Shown here piece after piece: positions 43,340-53,005 of a DNA stretch of 64,000 bases. Each line of letters starts with the position of its first letter. The stretch's first letter is position 1. The position numbers were made by a program, and so were the translations under genes. The stretch is from Litorimonas haliclonae (lineage in GTDB: Bacteria; Pseudomonadota; Alphaproteobacteria; Caulobacterales; Maricaulaceae), in the NCBI RefSeq assembly GCF_965138505.1, contig NZ_CBCSCO010000003.1:186001-250000 (forward strand). Reading direction: 5' to 3'. The notes beneath the pieces are model-generated. The model had not been told where the DNA came from. It made no database searches and saw nothing but the letters and a program-made list of their open reading frames with translations.

Positions 43340-45378
43340 TGCGCCCCCGGGTGAAATATCCGAAATGGCTAGGTCTTGCCCTTGCGACGGCTTGGGTCGG
43401 CATAATAGGACTATTAACGTTTCCTATCGCGTCTGATGAGGTACGGACTGAGAACGCGACAACGCTTTATGATCAGAACGATCAGGTTTTGGCGCGCTAT
43501 TCGACGAATGATAGCTATTGGCGTTTGCCTCCAACATTGGAAGAAATCGACCCAAATTTTATCCGTGCGCTTCTCGCCATAGAAGATGCCCGCTTTTACT
43601 CACATAGCGGTGTAGACATCCCCGCTATAGGGAGGGCGCTCAAAACCTGGCACAGTTCGGGACAGGCAAAATCCGGCGCGTCCACCATAACTATGCAACT
43701 CGTTCGGCAATATAAACCGCGTCCCCGCGTATTAAAATCGAAAGCCATTGAGAGCCTTGCCGCTCTGAAATATGAACTGGTTTTCTCCAAAGACGACATA
43801 CTTGAACAATATCTGACCCGTATTTCCTATGGTAGCAATATTCAGGGAATTGAAGCGGCCAGTTGGCGCTATTTCAAAAAAACGCCAAGACAGCTGACTT
43901 GGGATGAAATCGCGCTGCTGATTGCTTTGCCGCAAGCTCCGGAAGCCCGCCGCCCCGACCGACATCCTGTAGCGGCCAAGGCAGGGCGCGATCGTATTCT
44001 TTCTAAACTCGTCGATGAGGGTGTGCTGACAGAACAATTGGCCCGAGAAGCCAAGGACGTCCCGGTGCCGCAATTTATAAATGATTTTCCGTCTGATGCA
44101 GAGATAGGTGCGCCGCTCCTTTCGGCTCGTGACCGGGATGTTCATAGTTTTATTGATCCCCAAATTCAGCAATCGGCCCACAGGGTTTTGGCGCAATCAC
44201 TGGGACAACAAGACCGCGCTGTAAACGCCTCCATTTTGGTCGTTGAGAACAAAACGCGTAATGTTGTCGCGCAGGTCACAGCAGGTGCGCGAGATCATGA
44301 GGGTGGCTGGCTGGATCTGACCCGCGCCATACGCTCACCAGGGTCAACGCTCAAACCCTTTATATATGGTCTTGCGATGAGCGACGGACAGGCGGCGATG
44401 AACAGCACGATACGGGACGCGCCGACCCGTTTCGGAGCCTATCAGCCGGAAAACTTTAATCGACGCTATCATGGCAAGGTACGGTTGCAGGACGCCTTGA
44501 AACATTCATTGAATGTTCCAGCTGTCGCCGCCCTTGATCAAGTCGGCTCTGCCAGATTCGAAGCGCTCTTGACCTCGGCAGGGGCAATTCCGCGTTTTCC
44601 GAAACACCGCGATGAAGACAGTGGTTTGTCTTTGGCACTGGGCGGGGCCGGGATGACGGCGGTTGATCTAGCGACGCTTTACACAGCTCTCGCCAATGAC
44701 GGCGTCGCTAAACCGCTAAACTGGGAGTTCGAGCAGTCTCGGGAAGAGGTAGGCGTGCAAATTCTGCCGCCAGACATGGTTCAAAAAATCACCGAGGTAC
44801 TAACCTCGGCGACACCGCCGCAAGGACGACTACCGGGCCATTTGTCCCAAAGTCGGTCAGCTATCGCTTATAAAACAGGGACGTCTTATGGCGCACGAGA
44901 TAGTTGGGCGGCAGGCTATGCCAAAGATCATACGATTGTCGTTTGGGTGGGCCGGCCCGACGGAGCCCCGCGTCCAGGCGAGACAGGGCGCGAGTCTGCG
45001 GCCCCCTTACTTTTTGATGTTTTCGATAGTCTTACGGATCGCTCTGAGAGACCTCTTAGGATAGTGGACAATCGCATTCGAGAAAGTAAGGCATTCAAAA
45101 CATCCTTGGATGCGGGTCCCCAAATTTCTTTTCCGTCCGATGGAAGCGAAGTGCTTATCCGAAACAGCCGAAAAGACTTACGGCTCCGGGCGCAGTCTTC
45201 AAAAGATTTACGGTTTTACGTAGATGGAGAAATATTAGACGCAAAATATGGAGCCGCGACATTCAAACCGAAATCAGCGGGGTTTTATACATTGAAGGTT
45301 GTGGACAGTGATGGGCGTTCAAGTCTTTCCCGATTTCGTATTCTCCTCGCCGATAATCTCGCGCACGCGCCGCTTTAA
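43339..45378 (+). CDS. pbpC: Penicillin-binding protein 1C
   Basis: A 679-residue class A PBP. N-terminal helix (about 8-28). Glycosyltransferase motifs EDARFYSHSGVD and GASTITMQLVR; transpeptidase motifs STLK (Ser336, Lys339), SLN and KTGTSYG. A C-terminal BiPBP_C domain (about 595-670) is present. Translationally coupled to the A2M gene. The last 60 bases overlap the convergent uracil-DNA glycosylase gene, an unusually long tail-to-tail overlap. Confidence 0.94.
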   Translation: MRPRVKYPKWLGLALATAWVGIIGLLTFPIASDEVRTENATTLYDQNDQVLARYSTNDSYWRLPPTLEEIDPNFIRALLAIEDARFYSHSGVDIPAIGRALKTWHSSGQAKSGASTITMQLVRQYKPRPRVLKSKAIESLAALKYELVFSKDDILEQYLTRISYGSNIQGIEAASWRYFKKTPRQLTWDEIALLIALPQAPEARRPDRHPVAAKAGRDRILSKLVDEGVLTEQLAREAKDVPVPQFINDFPSDAEIGAPLLSARDRDVHSFIDPQIQQSAHRVLAQSLGQQDRAVNASILVVENKTRNVVAQVTAGARDHEGGWLDLTRAIRSPGSTLKPFIYGLAMSDGQAAMNSTIRDAPTRFGAYQPENFNRRYHGKVRLQDALKHSLNVPAVAALDQVGSARFEALLTSAGAIPRFPKHRDEDSGLSLALGGAGMTAVDLATLYTALANDGVAKPLNWEFEQSREEVGVQILPPDMVQKITEVLTSATPPQGRLPGHLSQSRSAIAYKTGTSYGARDSWAAGYAKDHTIVVWVGRPDGAPRPGETGRESAAPLLFDVFDSLTDRSERPLRIVDNRIRESKAFKTSLDAGPQISFPSDGSEVLIRNSRKDLRLRAQSSKDLRFYVDGEILDAKYGAATFKPKSAGFYTLKVVDSDGRSSLSRFRILLADNLAHAPL

Positions 45379-45969
45379 GGCGAGCAATTCATCTGCAAAC
45401 CACTCGTGCTTTTTTATCCAACCATTATTTCGCCAGCTGGGATGCGGGAGGGGCATGAGGCCAGGGCCAAAACTTGGCCATTTTCTTACCGTCTCTGTTA
45501 GGTTACGCTCCATTTTGGGGCCAAGGTAGCTTTTCACCGCATACATGCCGACGAGAAGCATGAGCTCAATATTCGGTAATGCGTTGGAGAGAGGATCTTG
45601 CCAGAGCGGCGCACATTCTTTTCGTGGTGGGAGATCCCCACCATTTTTATCCTGACCCGGAAAACAGAACCCCATGGGCGTAATGGCAAAAAGATCGGGA
45701 TTATAGAAAGCCGTTTCGTCAACGCCGAGCCAGTCTCTAAGTCGTTTGCCGGAGGGATCGTTGAATGGAACCGAGCTGGCGTGAGCCAAAGTGCCTGGGG
45801 CTTGGCTGATGATACGAATTTTAGATTTTTTAGTCCCCCGCACGATGGGGTTTGGCGTAACAGGTAAAGGCGGGTTGGAATGGGCACAGACTTCACAGCG
45901 GCGAATTGTATCTAATAAAGCATCTGTATTTGGGTTAAGAGGCAAATTATTTTGGGAAACTGATGTCAT
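45319..45969 (-). CDS. Uracil-DNA glycosylase superfamily protein
   Basis: A 216-residue protein of the UDG fold, likely removing uracil or other damaged bases. Segments that fit are SQAPGTLAH (motif A-like), the central PMGFCFPG and LPHPSWRN near the C-terminus, followed by the KKHEWFADEL tail usual for one bacterial subgroup. It is different from the family 5 type enzyme at 56521. Cysteines at the N-terminus (CEVCAH) are a possible metal site. Convergent overlap of 60 bases with pbpC. Confidence 0.85.
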   Translation of the reverse strand: MTSVSQNNLPLNPNTDALLDTIRRCEVCAHSNPPLPVTPNPIVRGTKKSKIRIISQAPGTLAHASSVPFNDPSGKRLRDWLGVDETAFYNPDLFAITPMGFCFPGQDKNGGDLPPRKECAPLWQDPLSNALPNIELMLLVGMYAVKSYLGPKMERNLTETVRKWPSFGPGLMPLPHPSWRNNGWIKKHEWFADELLALKRRVREIIGEENTKSGKT

Positions 45970-45978
45970 AGCTCTGGT

Positions 45979-45990
45979 TTAACGCGTTAA
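45979..45990. promoter_or_regulatory. Palindrome upstream of kbl
   Basis: TTAACGCGTTAA is a perfect 12-base palindrome in the 70-base gap between the divergent glycosylase and kbl start codons. It may be an operator for threonine catabolism; which protein binds is not evident. Confidence 0.35.
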
Positions 45991-46039
45991 TATGTTATTG
46001 GTTGAACGAAAATTCAGCTCGGTGATTTGAGGTCAGTAC

Positions 46040-47242
46040 ATGTCAGATAGTTTTTACGCAGATTTAGATAAAGAACTGGAGTCCATTAAAGAGGAAGGAC
46101 TTTGGAAGAGTGAGCGTTTGATTACGAGTGATCAGTCCTCTGACATCGATATTACCCAGGACGGGAAAGAGAAAGAGGTTTTGAACTTCTGCGCCAATAA
46201 CTACTTGGGACTCGCCAATCACCCCGACCTGATTAAAGCGTCTCAGGATGCCACCCAAAAGCATGGCTTCGGTATGGCCTCAGTGCGTTTTATTTGCGGC
46301 ACTCAGGCCCAACACCGTGAGCTAGAAAAATCTATCGCAGACTGGCTCGGTTTTGAAGACAGCATCCTTTACGCGGCTTGTTTTGATGCCAATGGAGGTC
46401 TGTTCGAGCCTTTGCTAGGCCCTGATGACGCCATTATTTCCGATACACTCAATCACGCTTCGATTATCGATGGCATCCGTCTTTGCAAAGCTATGCGGTA
46501 TCGTTTCAAAACGTCTGATATGACAGATCTACGCGAAAAGCTTAAGGCTGCCAAAGCCGACGGTGCGCGAAACATCTTGATTGCAACAGACGGTGTCTTC
46601 TCTATGGATGGCACGATCGCGAAGCTGGACGAGATTGTCGCGCTGAAGAAAGAGTTCGGCGCTCTGCTGATGGTCGATGATTGTCACGCGACAGGATTTC
46701 TGGGCGAGAATGGTCGCGGCTCAGCAGAATTTCGCGGTGTCGAAGGCGGAATCGATATCCTTACAGGGACACTCGGCAAAGCGCTTGGCGGAGCTATGGG
46801 CGGCTTTACCTGCGCGAAACAATCCGTAGTCGATATGCTGCGCCAGCGTTCGCGACCTTACCTATTTTCTAACTCTCTGGCCCCTGGTCTCGTCGGGGCG
46901 AGTCTGAAAGCGATTGAGTTGGCAAAACAAGGCGATAACCTTCGGAAACAGCTTAAAACCAATTCAGAGCACTTCCGCAAAGGCATGACAGATGCGGGAT
47001 TCACCCTTCCGGAGGGGGAGCATCCAATCATTCCTGTCATGTTGGGCGACGCCAATATAGCACAAGACATGGCGGCAAAGCTTTTAGATGAAGGCATTTA
47101 CGTTATCGGTTTTTTCTTCCCGGTCGTTCCAAAAGGCCAGGCCCGGATTAGAACGCAAATGAGCGCCGCTCACACACCAGAACAAATTGACCGCACCATC
47201 GCTGCCTTCACTAAGGTCGGCAAAGAGCTAGGAGTGATTTAA
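46040..47242 (+). CDS. kbl: Glycine C-acetyltransferase (2-amino-3-ketobutyrate CoA ligase)
   Basis: Cleaves 2-amino-3-oxobutanoate with CoA to glycine and acetyl-CoA, the second step of threonine breakdown. 400 residues. N-terminal NFCANNYLG, the [10 protein letters not shown] segment and the PLP lysine in [10 protein letters not shown] are all typical. Its stop overlaps the tdh start (TAATG), matching the well-known kbl-tdh pair, so intermediates pass between two coupled gene products. Confidence 0.96.
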   Translation: MSDSFYADLDKELESIKEEGLWKSERLITSDQSSDIDITQDGKEKEVLNFCANNYLGLANHPDLIKASQDATQKHGFGMASVRFICGTQAQHRELEKSIADWLGFEDSILYAACFDANGGLFEPLLGPDDAIISDTLNHASIIDGIRLCKAMRYRFKTSDMTDLREKLKAAKADGARNILIATDGVFSMDGTIAKLDEIVALKKEFGALLMVDDCHATGFLGENGRGSAEFRGVEGGIDILTGTLGKALGGAMGGFTCAKQSVVDMLRQRSRPYLFSNSLAPGLVGASLKAIELAKQGDNLRKQLKTNSEHFRKGMTDAGFTLPEGEHPIIPVMLGDANIAQDMAAKLLDEGIYVIGFFFPVVPKGQARIRTQMSAAHTPEQIDRTIAAFTKVGKELGVI

Positions 47243-48300
47243 TGGCTGAGACCCTGCCAAAAACCATGAAGGCCCTCGTTAAAGCCAAGTCTGAAAAAGG
47301 CCTCTGGATGGAAGAGGTGCCTGTGCCGGATATCACCCCAAATGAAGTGCTTATCAAAATCGAGCGCACGGCCATTTGCGGCACGGATATGCATATCTAC
47401 CAATGGGATGAGTGGGCACAGAAAAATGTGCCTGTTCCGCTTGTCGTGGGCCATGAATATGGGGGACATGTCGTGGCTGTCGGCTCGACTGTTACCCGCG
47501 TTAAAGTCGGAGATCGCGTCAGCGGAGAAGGCCATGTGGTAGGCCGGAAATCCCGGAATGCACGGGCAGGGCGGTTTCACCTCGATCCGGACACGAAAGG
47601 CATAGGCGTGAATTTGCCCGGCGCGTTTGCCGAGTACCTAGCGCTCCCCGAATTTAACGTTATCCCTTTGGGTAAGGATTTTCCCCTGGAGATTGCCTCC
47701 ATTCTCGACCCGCTCGGCAATGCGGTGCATACGACTCTGGCGTTTGATCTCGTCGGTGAGGACGTTCTGATTACGGGCGCCGGGCCTATTGGCATTATGG
47801 CGGCGGCTGTGGCCGAACGCGCAGGGGCGCGGCGTATTGTGCTGACGGACATCAATGACTGGCGTTTGGAGTTTGCAAAAACGCTCACGACCCGGACGCG
47901 CATGGTCAACACAATGAATGAAGATCTGAAAAAGGTCATGGACGAAATCGGCCTAGATGAAGGGTTTGATGTTGGCCTCGAAATGAGCGGCGCCCAGCCA
48001 GCCTTCAATCAAATGCTGGATTGCATGTTGATGGGCGGTAACATCGCGATGCTTGGCATTCCGGCCAAGCCTTACCCTGTCGACTTTGGCAAAATTGTCG
48101 GGAAAGCATTAACTTTGCGGGGTATCTATGGCCGTCAAATGTATGAGACTTGGTATAAAATGCTGGCTTTGATTGACGGCGGCCTCGACATGAGCCCGCT
48201 CATTACCCACCGTTTTGCGGCAACAGAGTTCCAGAAAGCCTTTGACCTTATGGAAACGGGTAAAACAGGAAAGGTCATACTGGATTGGACGCAAGTGTGA
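47242..48300 (+). CDS. tdh: L-threonine 3-dehydrogenase lacking structural-zinc cysteines
   Basis: Oxidises threonine to 2-amino-3-oxobutanoate with NAD. 352 residues of the zinc MDR family. Catalytic zinc site: Cys in ICGTDMH, GHEYGG. The nucleotide loop is GAGPIG. In E. coli TDH the structural zinc is held by Cys93, 96, 99 and 107. The matching positions here are Gly101, Ser104, Ala107 and Asp115, with spacing unchanged. The enzyme should thus lack the second zinc. It overlaps the next gene by GTGA. Confidence 0.93.
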   Translation: MAETLPKTMKALVKAKSEKGLWMEEVPVPDITPNEVLIKIERTAICGTDMHIYQWDEWAQKNVPVPLVVGHEYGGHVVAVGSTVTRVKVGDRVSGEGHVVGRKSRNARAGRFHLDPDTKGIGVNLPGAFAEYLALPEFNVIPLGKDFPLEIASILDPLGNAVHTTLAFDLVGEDVLITGAGPIGIMAAAVAERAGARRIVLTDINDWRLEFAKTLTTRTRMVNTMNEDLKKVMDEIGLDEGFDVGLEMSGAQPAFNQMLDCMLMGGNIAMLGIPAKPYPVDFGKIVGKALTLRGIYGRQMYETWYKMLALIDGGLDMSPLITHRFAATEFQKAFDLMETGKTGKVILDWTQV

Positions 48301-48971
48301 CCGAGGAATATGTTCCGTTAGAGGGCTATCAAGACCTCACCGAAGAGCAGATGCGGCAACGTTCTGAGGCTGTCCTGAACCGGCTTTTGACGCGCCGAAC
48401 TATACGGAATTTTTCCGACAAGCCTGTTCCGAAAGACATTATTGAAACCTGTATCAAAGCTGCTGGAACAGCTCCGAGCGGTGCCAATCACCAACCTTGG
48501 CATTTTGTGGCAATTTCCGATTCTGAAACGAAGCGAAAAATCCGTATCGCTGCTGAGGCTGAAGAGGCGGAGTTTTATGGCGGGCGCGCGTCAGAAGAAT
48601 GGCTCCACGCATTAGCCCCTCTTGGGACGGATGAGAGTAAGCCATTCCTTGAAACCGCGCCCTGGTTAATTGCTGTCTTTGCACAGCGCCGGGGCGGTGA
48701 GGTCGTGGGCCAGGATAAGAAAAATTATTATGTGACAGAATCTGTCGGGTTAGCCACTGGGTTGCTTATCACGGCTTTACACTCAGCAGGGCTTGGCACG
48801 CTCACGCATACGCCTGCCCCTATGGGGTTTTTAAGAGAAATTTGTGGACGGCCAGATAATGAGAAGACTTTTGTTTTGATGGTCGTTGGCCATCCGGCCG
48901 AAGGCGCGACTGTACCAAAACATGCCCTGATAAAGAAAAAACTCGAGGATATTTCAACCTTTATCGAGTGA
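48297..48971 (+). CDS. Nitroreductase family flavoprotein
   Basis: A 224-residue FMN enzyme of the nitroreductase fold. Segments: [13 protein letters not shown] (FMN phosphate), [15 protein letters not shown], and GLGTLTHTP near the C-terminus. The GTG at 48297 overlaps the tdh stop; the upstream TTG at 48285 is less likely. The subgroup with a long N-terminal arm resembles the iodotyrosine deiodinase-like branch, though I cannot fix the substrate. It forms a three-gene unit with kbl and tdh. Confidence 0.88.
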   Translation: MTEEYVPLEGYQDLTEEQMRQRSEAVLNRLLTRRTIRNFSDKPVPKDIIETCIKAAGTAPSGANHQPWHFVAISDSETKRKIRIAAEAEEAEFYGGRASEEWLHALAPLGTDESKPFLETAPWLIAVFAQRRGGEVVGQDKKNYYVTESVGLATGLLITALHSAGLGTLTHTPAPMGFLREICGRPDNEKTFVLMVVGHPAEGATVPKHALIKKKLEDISTFIE

Positions 48972-49058
48972 GAGTTATATCGACGTTATGAATTAACGCA
49001 TCCAAGACCTGCAATTTCGCGACTTGCTTAATGAAGATGAGCGGCGCATAGGCCCGAA

Positions 49059-50306
49059 ATGACACAGACGAAACCCGTAAAACGAGATAGCATGAAATTG
49101 CCAATTCCTCTTTGGGAGTTTGTGGCAATGATGGCAGCGGTATTCGGACTTCAGGCGCTTGGCATTGATGTGATGCTGCCTGCCCTGTCTCTCATTGGCG
49201 AAGAACTTCAAATTGCCAATCCAAATGACCAACAGCTCATCGTCTTTGCTTTCATTTTAGGGTTTGGATTTCCGCAACTTGTTTTCGGGCCCATTTCTGA
49301 TCGTTTTGGGCGGAAAGTCTTATTACAGGCCTCTTTAATTGGCTATTTCCTGACATCTTTTATGTGCATGATTGCCCCTAGTTTTTACTGGCTTCTGGCA
49401 TTCCGATTTATTCAGGGGATAACCTGCGCCGGGACGCGGGTTGCGGCAGGGGCGGTCATTCGTGACCTGTCTGCGGGACGCGCCATGGCTCGCATCATGT
49501 CTCTCGTTTATACGGTCTTTATGATAGTGCCGATTATCGCCCCGGCTTTGGGGACGCTCGTCATGACGGTGGCTCCATGGGAATGGATATTCGGAGTTTT
49601 AGGCGCGTTTTCCTTTTTGGTCTTTATGTGGACGCAATTTCGTCTTCCTCAAACCCTACCAGAAGAAGACCGCCGCCCCTTTAGTCTGAAGAGCATTCGG
49701 GAGGCTTTTCATGCCGTGCTGACGAACCGCATCAGCTTTGGATATATGATAGCCAGCGGCGTCATATTTGGCTGTCTTTTCTCTTTCATTGGTGCCTCTG
49801 AACAAGTCTTTGATGACGTATTTGGGCGCGGCGATAGGTTCTGGATTTGGTTTGCCGGCATCGCAGGGGTATTGGCGGTCATGAATTACAGCAATAGCCG
49901 TGTCGTGGACAAATGGGGCATGAGGCGCATCAGCCACGCCGTCGTTCTTGTCTTTATCGCCTTGTCTCTGGTGAACTTGTTATGGATGCAGTTTGTCGGC
50001 CAAGACTTCTGGGTGTTTTATGTCTTGTTCGCGATGACATTCGCTTGTTTTGGCATGATGGGAGCAAATTTTACCTCATTGGCGCTCGAGCCAATGGGTA
50101 AAATTGCCGGAACCGCAAATGCGGTTTACGGCTTTATTACTATGACCCTATCGAGCTTGTTGGGCATTATCGTAGCCCGCGTTTTCGACGGAACCGTACG
50201 TCCTCTTCTGATCGCCTATGTGCTTCTAGGCCTCATCAGTTTGAGCGTCATACTCTTCACTGAGAAAGGGAAACTTTTCGGCGTCGGGGAGGGGAAGGAG
50301 CCTTAA
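49059..50306 (+). CDS. MFS drug-resistance transporter, Bcr/CflA family
   Basis: A 415-residue protein with twelve predicted membrane helices. The loop after helix 2 reads GPISDRFGRKVLL, the MFS motif A, and the N-terminus has GIDVMLPALSLIG, typical of Bcr/CflA exporters. The substrate is unknown. It lies 87 bases after the nitroreductase, so co-transcription is possible but not certain. It shares a 4-base tail overlap with the convergent ligase gene. Confidence 0.9.
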   Translation: MTQTKPVKRDSMKLPIPLWEFVAMMAAVFGLQALGIDVMLPALSLIGEELQIANPNDQQLIVFAFILGFGFPQLVFGPISDRFGRKVLLQASLIGYFLTSFMCMIAPSFYWLLAFRFIQGITCAGTRVAAGAVIRDLSAGRAMARIMSLVYTVFMIVPIIAPALGTLVMTVAPWEWIFGVLGAFSFLVFMWTQFRLPQTLPEEDRRPFSLKSIREAFHAVLTNRISFGYMIASGVIFGCLFSFIGASEQVFDDVFGRGDRFWIWFAGIAGVLAVMNYSNSRVVDKWGMRRISHAVVLVFIALSLVNLLWMQFVGQDFWVFYVLFAMTFACFGMMGANFTSLALEPMGKIAGTANAVYGFITMTLSSLLGIIVARVFDGTVRPLLIAYVLLGLISLSVILFTEKGKLFGVGEGKEP

Positions 50307-51949
50307 GCGACCCCTTCCAGATCAAAGTCTTTATATTCCTCTTTCAACTCTCGTTTGAGGATTTTGCCTGTCGCGCCTAAGGGCAGGGCCTCCACAAAAA
50401 CGATAGCGTCTGGCATCCACCATTTGGCGCATTTACGTGCGATGCAGGCTTTGATTTCTTCCTTGTCAGGTGTTTTTCCTGGTACAGGCTGCACAACAAG
50501 GAAAGGCCTTTCCTGCCACTTTGGATGATGAATGCCGATACAGGCAGCCATAGCGACGTCAGGGTGATCTGAGGCGGCATTTTCGACTTCTATTGAACTC
50601 ACCCATTCTCCGCCGGATTTAATAACGTCTTTAGAGCGATCCGTAATCTCCATATAACCCTTGGGGTGGAGCACGCCCACATCACCTGTGCGGAACCAGC
50701 CATCATCAGTAAAGTTCTCGGCCCCAGCCCCTTTGAAATACCCTGAAGAAATCCAAGGGCCGCGAACATGAAGGTGTCCTTCGGCTTCACCGTCTTGCGG
50801 TAAAACATTTCCTTCGTCGTCTACAATTCGCATTTCCACGCCGAAGATACGACGACCCGCCATGAGCTTATGAGCAACAAGGTCTTCATAATCATCATTT
50901 TCGGTACCAGGATAAGGAGAGTAAGTCGTTCCTAGGGGCGAGGTTTCTGTCATGCCCCAGCCTTGCTGCATTGGGATACCGAGATCCAGTTCATATGCTC
51001 GGAGGAGGCTTTCAGGGAGTGCGGAACCGCCAACCAAGGCTTTTTTTACTGTCTTTAAGTCAATATTATTTTCCTTGGCATGGTTGTAAATTCCGAGCCA
51101 GACAGTCGGAACTCCCGCCATCAGGGTGACGCCTTCCTGATTGATCATTTTACAAAGACTGGCACCATCAAGCCCTGGACCCGGCATGACTAGCTTTGCG
51201 CCGACCATCGCGGCGGAGTAAACCAGACCCCAAGCGGAGACGTGGAACATAGGCACGACGCCCAAAATGGTGTCGAGTGACCCTCCGCCAATGACGTCTT
51301 GAAAGCAGCCTGCCATGGCATGAAGAATTGTGGAGCGGTGAGAGTAGAGTACGCCCTTAGGGTCTCCGGTGGTGCCGGAAGTGTAGCAAAGTGTGCAAGC
51401 TGTGTTCTCGTCAAACCGTTCCCATTCTATTGTCTCCGACGCGCCCGCGATGAAGCTCTCATAGTCTTCTACGTCAGTCTTGTAGTCCGGCATATTATCT
51501 TTGTCTGACAGGCATATCCATTTCTTGACCGTTGGGCACATGGCAGAAACGCCGTCTACAATCGGGCCAAAAGTTGTGTCGAACATCAGCATGCTGTCTT
51601 CAGCATGATTGACCATCCAAGCGATTTGATTGGGCTTTAAACGGGGATTGATAGTGTGGACGATCGCCCCAATTGATGAGACCGCATAATAGATTTCAAT
51701 ATGGCGGTAATTATTCCACGCAATAGTGGCAACTCGGTCGCCTTTTTTGACGCCTGCTTCTAGCAAAGCATTCGCAAGCTTCCGAACACGGACGGCGCAA
51801 TCACCCCAACCATAGCGGTGCTCCGTCATATCCGTATTGAGCGTGTAAATTTCGCGGTCTTTGTGAACGGTTGCAGCGTGTTCGATTAAATCGCTGATCA
51901 TCAACTCATGTTTCATCATTAAGCCGTGCATCATAGTCCCCATATTCAT
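50303..51949 (-). CDS. Fatty acyl-CoA synthetase (AMP-binding)
   Basis: A 548-residue member of the ANL superfamily that activates fatty acids through acyl-AMP to acyl-CoA. The P-loop-like motif is YTSGTTGDPKG; other core motifs are WGMTETSP, GWFRTGDVG and the lysine near GATGKILKRELK. The Met-rich N-terminus (MNMGTMMHGLMMKHE) allows several start codons; the actual one may be a few codons in. Chain-length preference cannot be read. It stands alone, divergent from the dehydratase gene. Confidence 0.92.
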   Translation of the reverse strand: MNMGTMMHGLMMKHELMISDLIEHAATVHKDREIYTLNTDMTEHRYGWGDCAVRVRKLANALLEAGVKKGDRVATIAWNNYRHIEIYYAVSSIGAIVHTINPRLKPNQIAWMVNHAEDSMLMFDTTFGPIVDGVSAMCPTVKKWICLSDKDNMPDYKTDVEDYESFIAGASETIEWERFDENTACTLCYTSGTTGDPKGVLYSHRSTILHAMAGCFQDVIGGGSLDTILGVVPMFHVSAWGLVYSAAMVGAKLVMPGPGLDGASLCKMINQEGVTLMAGVPTVWLGIYNHAKENNIDLKTVKKALVGGSALPESLLRAYELDLGIPMQQGWGMTETSPLGTTYSPYPGTENDDYEDLVAHKLMAGRRIFGVEMRIVDDEGNVLPQDGEAEGHLHVRGPWISSGYFKGAGAENFTDDGWFRTGDVGVLHPKGYMEITDRSKDVIKSGGEWVSSIEVENAASDHPDVAMAACIGIHHPKWQERPFLVVQPVPGKTPDKEEIKACIARKCAKWWMPDAIVFVEALPLGATGKILKRELKEEYKDFDLEGVA

Positions 51950-52025
51950 TGTGGTTTATTTAGACTTTTCTTTCCACGCGTATCGTCTACCGTCAATGGG
52001 CAAGCGTGTATGAAGAGAGTCATTT

Positions 52026-52994
52026 ATGAATAGTCGGGTCCCCAGTTTTGAAGACGTGTTAAGTGCCTCCAAACGGCTAGAGGGTCATGCCCGTGTAACG
52101 TCCCTCTTACGATCTGATCAGGTTGATGAAATTTGCGGTTGTCAGCTGTTCTTAAAAGCGGAGGCAAAACAGAAGGGCGGCGCTTTCAAATACCGAGGAG
52201 CACGAAATCGATTGTCTCAATTGTCACCACAAGAATCCAAGATAGGGGTGGTGGCTTTTTCTTCTGGAAACCACGCGATTGGTATTGCAATTTCAGCAAA
52301 TGAACTGGGAGTTCCAGCGATTATCGTTATGCCCAAAGACGCGCCGAAAATTAAGGTCGAAACGGTACTTTCTTATGGGGCGGAAATTCGTTTCTATGAC
52401 AGACTGACAGAAAGTCGTGAGCATATTGCCGAACATATTTCCCGATCCTCAGGACGGGTTGTTGTTCCGTCTTTTGATGATCCATATATAATTGCTGGGC
52501 AGGGAACTATCGGCATTGAGCTAGCTGAACAATGTCCAGACCTTCACTCTGTTGTTGTGAATTTGGGCGGAGGAGGAATGTGCGCAGGAATTAGCTTAGC
52601 CTTACAAAAGTCATGTCCTGAAGCAAAAATATTTGGGGCAGAGCCTCAGAATTATAATGATCACCAACTGTCTCTTGAAGCAGGAGAACGCGTATCGCTG
52701 TCCTCACCGCCCGCAACCCTTTGCGACGCTCTGATGACGCCTCAGCCGGGAGAGCTGACTTGGGCCGTGAATTCACAGTCTTTGTCAGATGTTTTCACGG
52801 TCACGGACGAAGACTGTCTGCACGCTATGGCGCTTGCAAAACGGGAGTTGGATGTAATTCTAGAACCGGGAGGCGCTGCCTCTCTCGCGTCGATTATGAA
52901 GTATAAACCGTTTTCGCCAGACCAAAAAGTGGTAGTCATTGGCTCTGGCGGTAATGTCGACGCTGAGGTAATGGAGCAGGCTTTAAGTCTCTGA
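52026..52994 (+). CDS. Threonine/serine dehydratase-like PLP enzyme
   Basis: A 322-residue fold type II PLP enzyme. The PLP lysine is in KGGAFKYRGA; SSGNHAIGIA binds the substrate carboxylate; the GGGGMCAG loop binds phosphate. No ACT domain, so it is the short form like TdcB or serine racemase. It could deaminate threonine or serine, or racemise serine; the sequence cannot decide. Its tail faces the lytic transglycosylase gene with an 11-base gap. Confidence 0.87.
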   Translation: MNSRVPSFEDVLSASKRLEGHARVTSLLRSDQVDEICGCQLFLKAEAKQKGGAFKYRGARNRLSQLSPQESKIGVVAFSSGNHAIGIAISANELGVPAIIVMPKDAPKIKVETVLSYGAEIRFYDRLTESREHIAEHISRSSGRVVVPSFDDPYIIAGQGTIGIELAEQCPDLHSVVVNLGGGGMCAGISLALQKSCPEAKIFGAEPQNYNDHQLSLEAGERVSLSSPPATLCDALMTPQPGELTWAVNSQSLSDVFTVTDEDCLHAMALAKRELDVILEPGGAASLASIMKYKPFSPDQKVVVIGSGGNVDAEVMEQALSL

Positions 52995-53005
52995 TCCAAA
53001 TCCGC

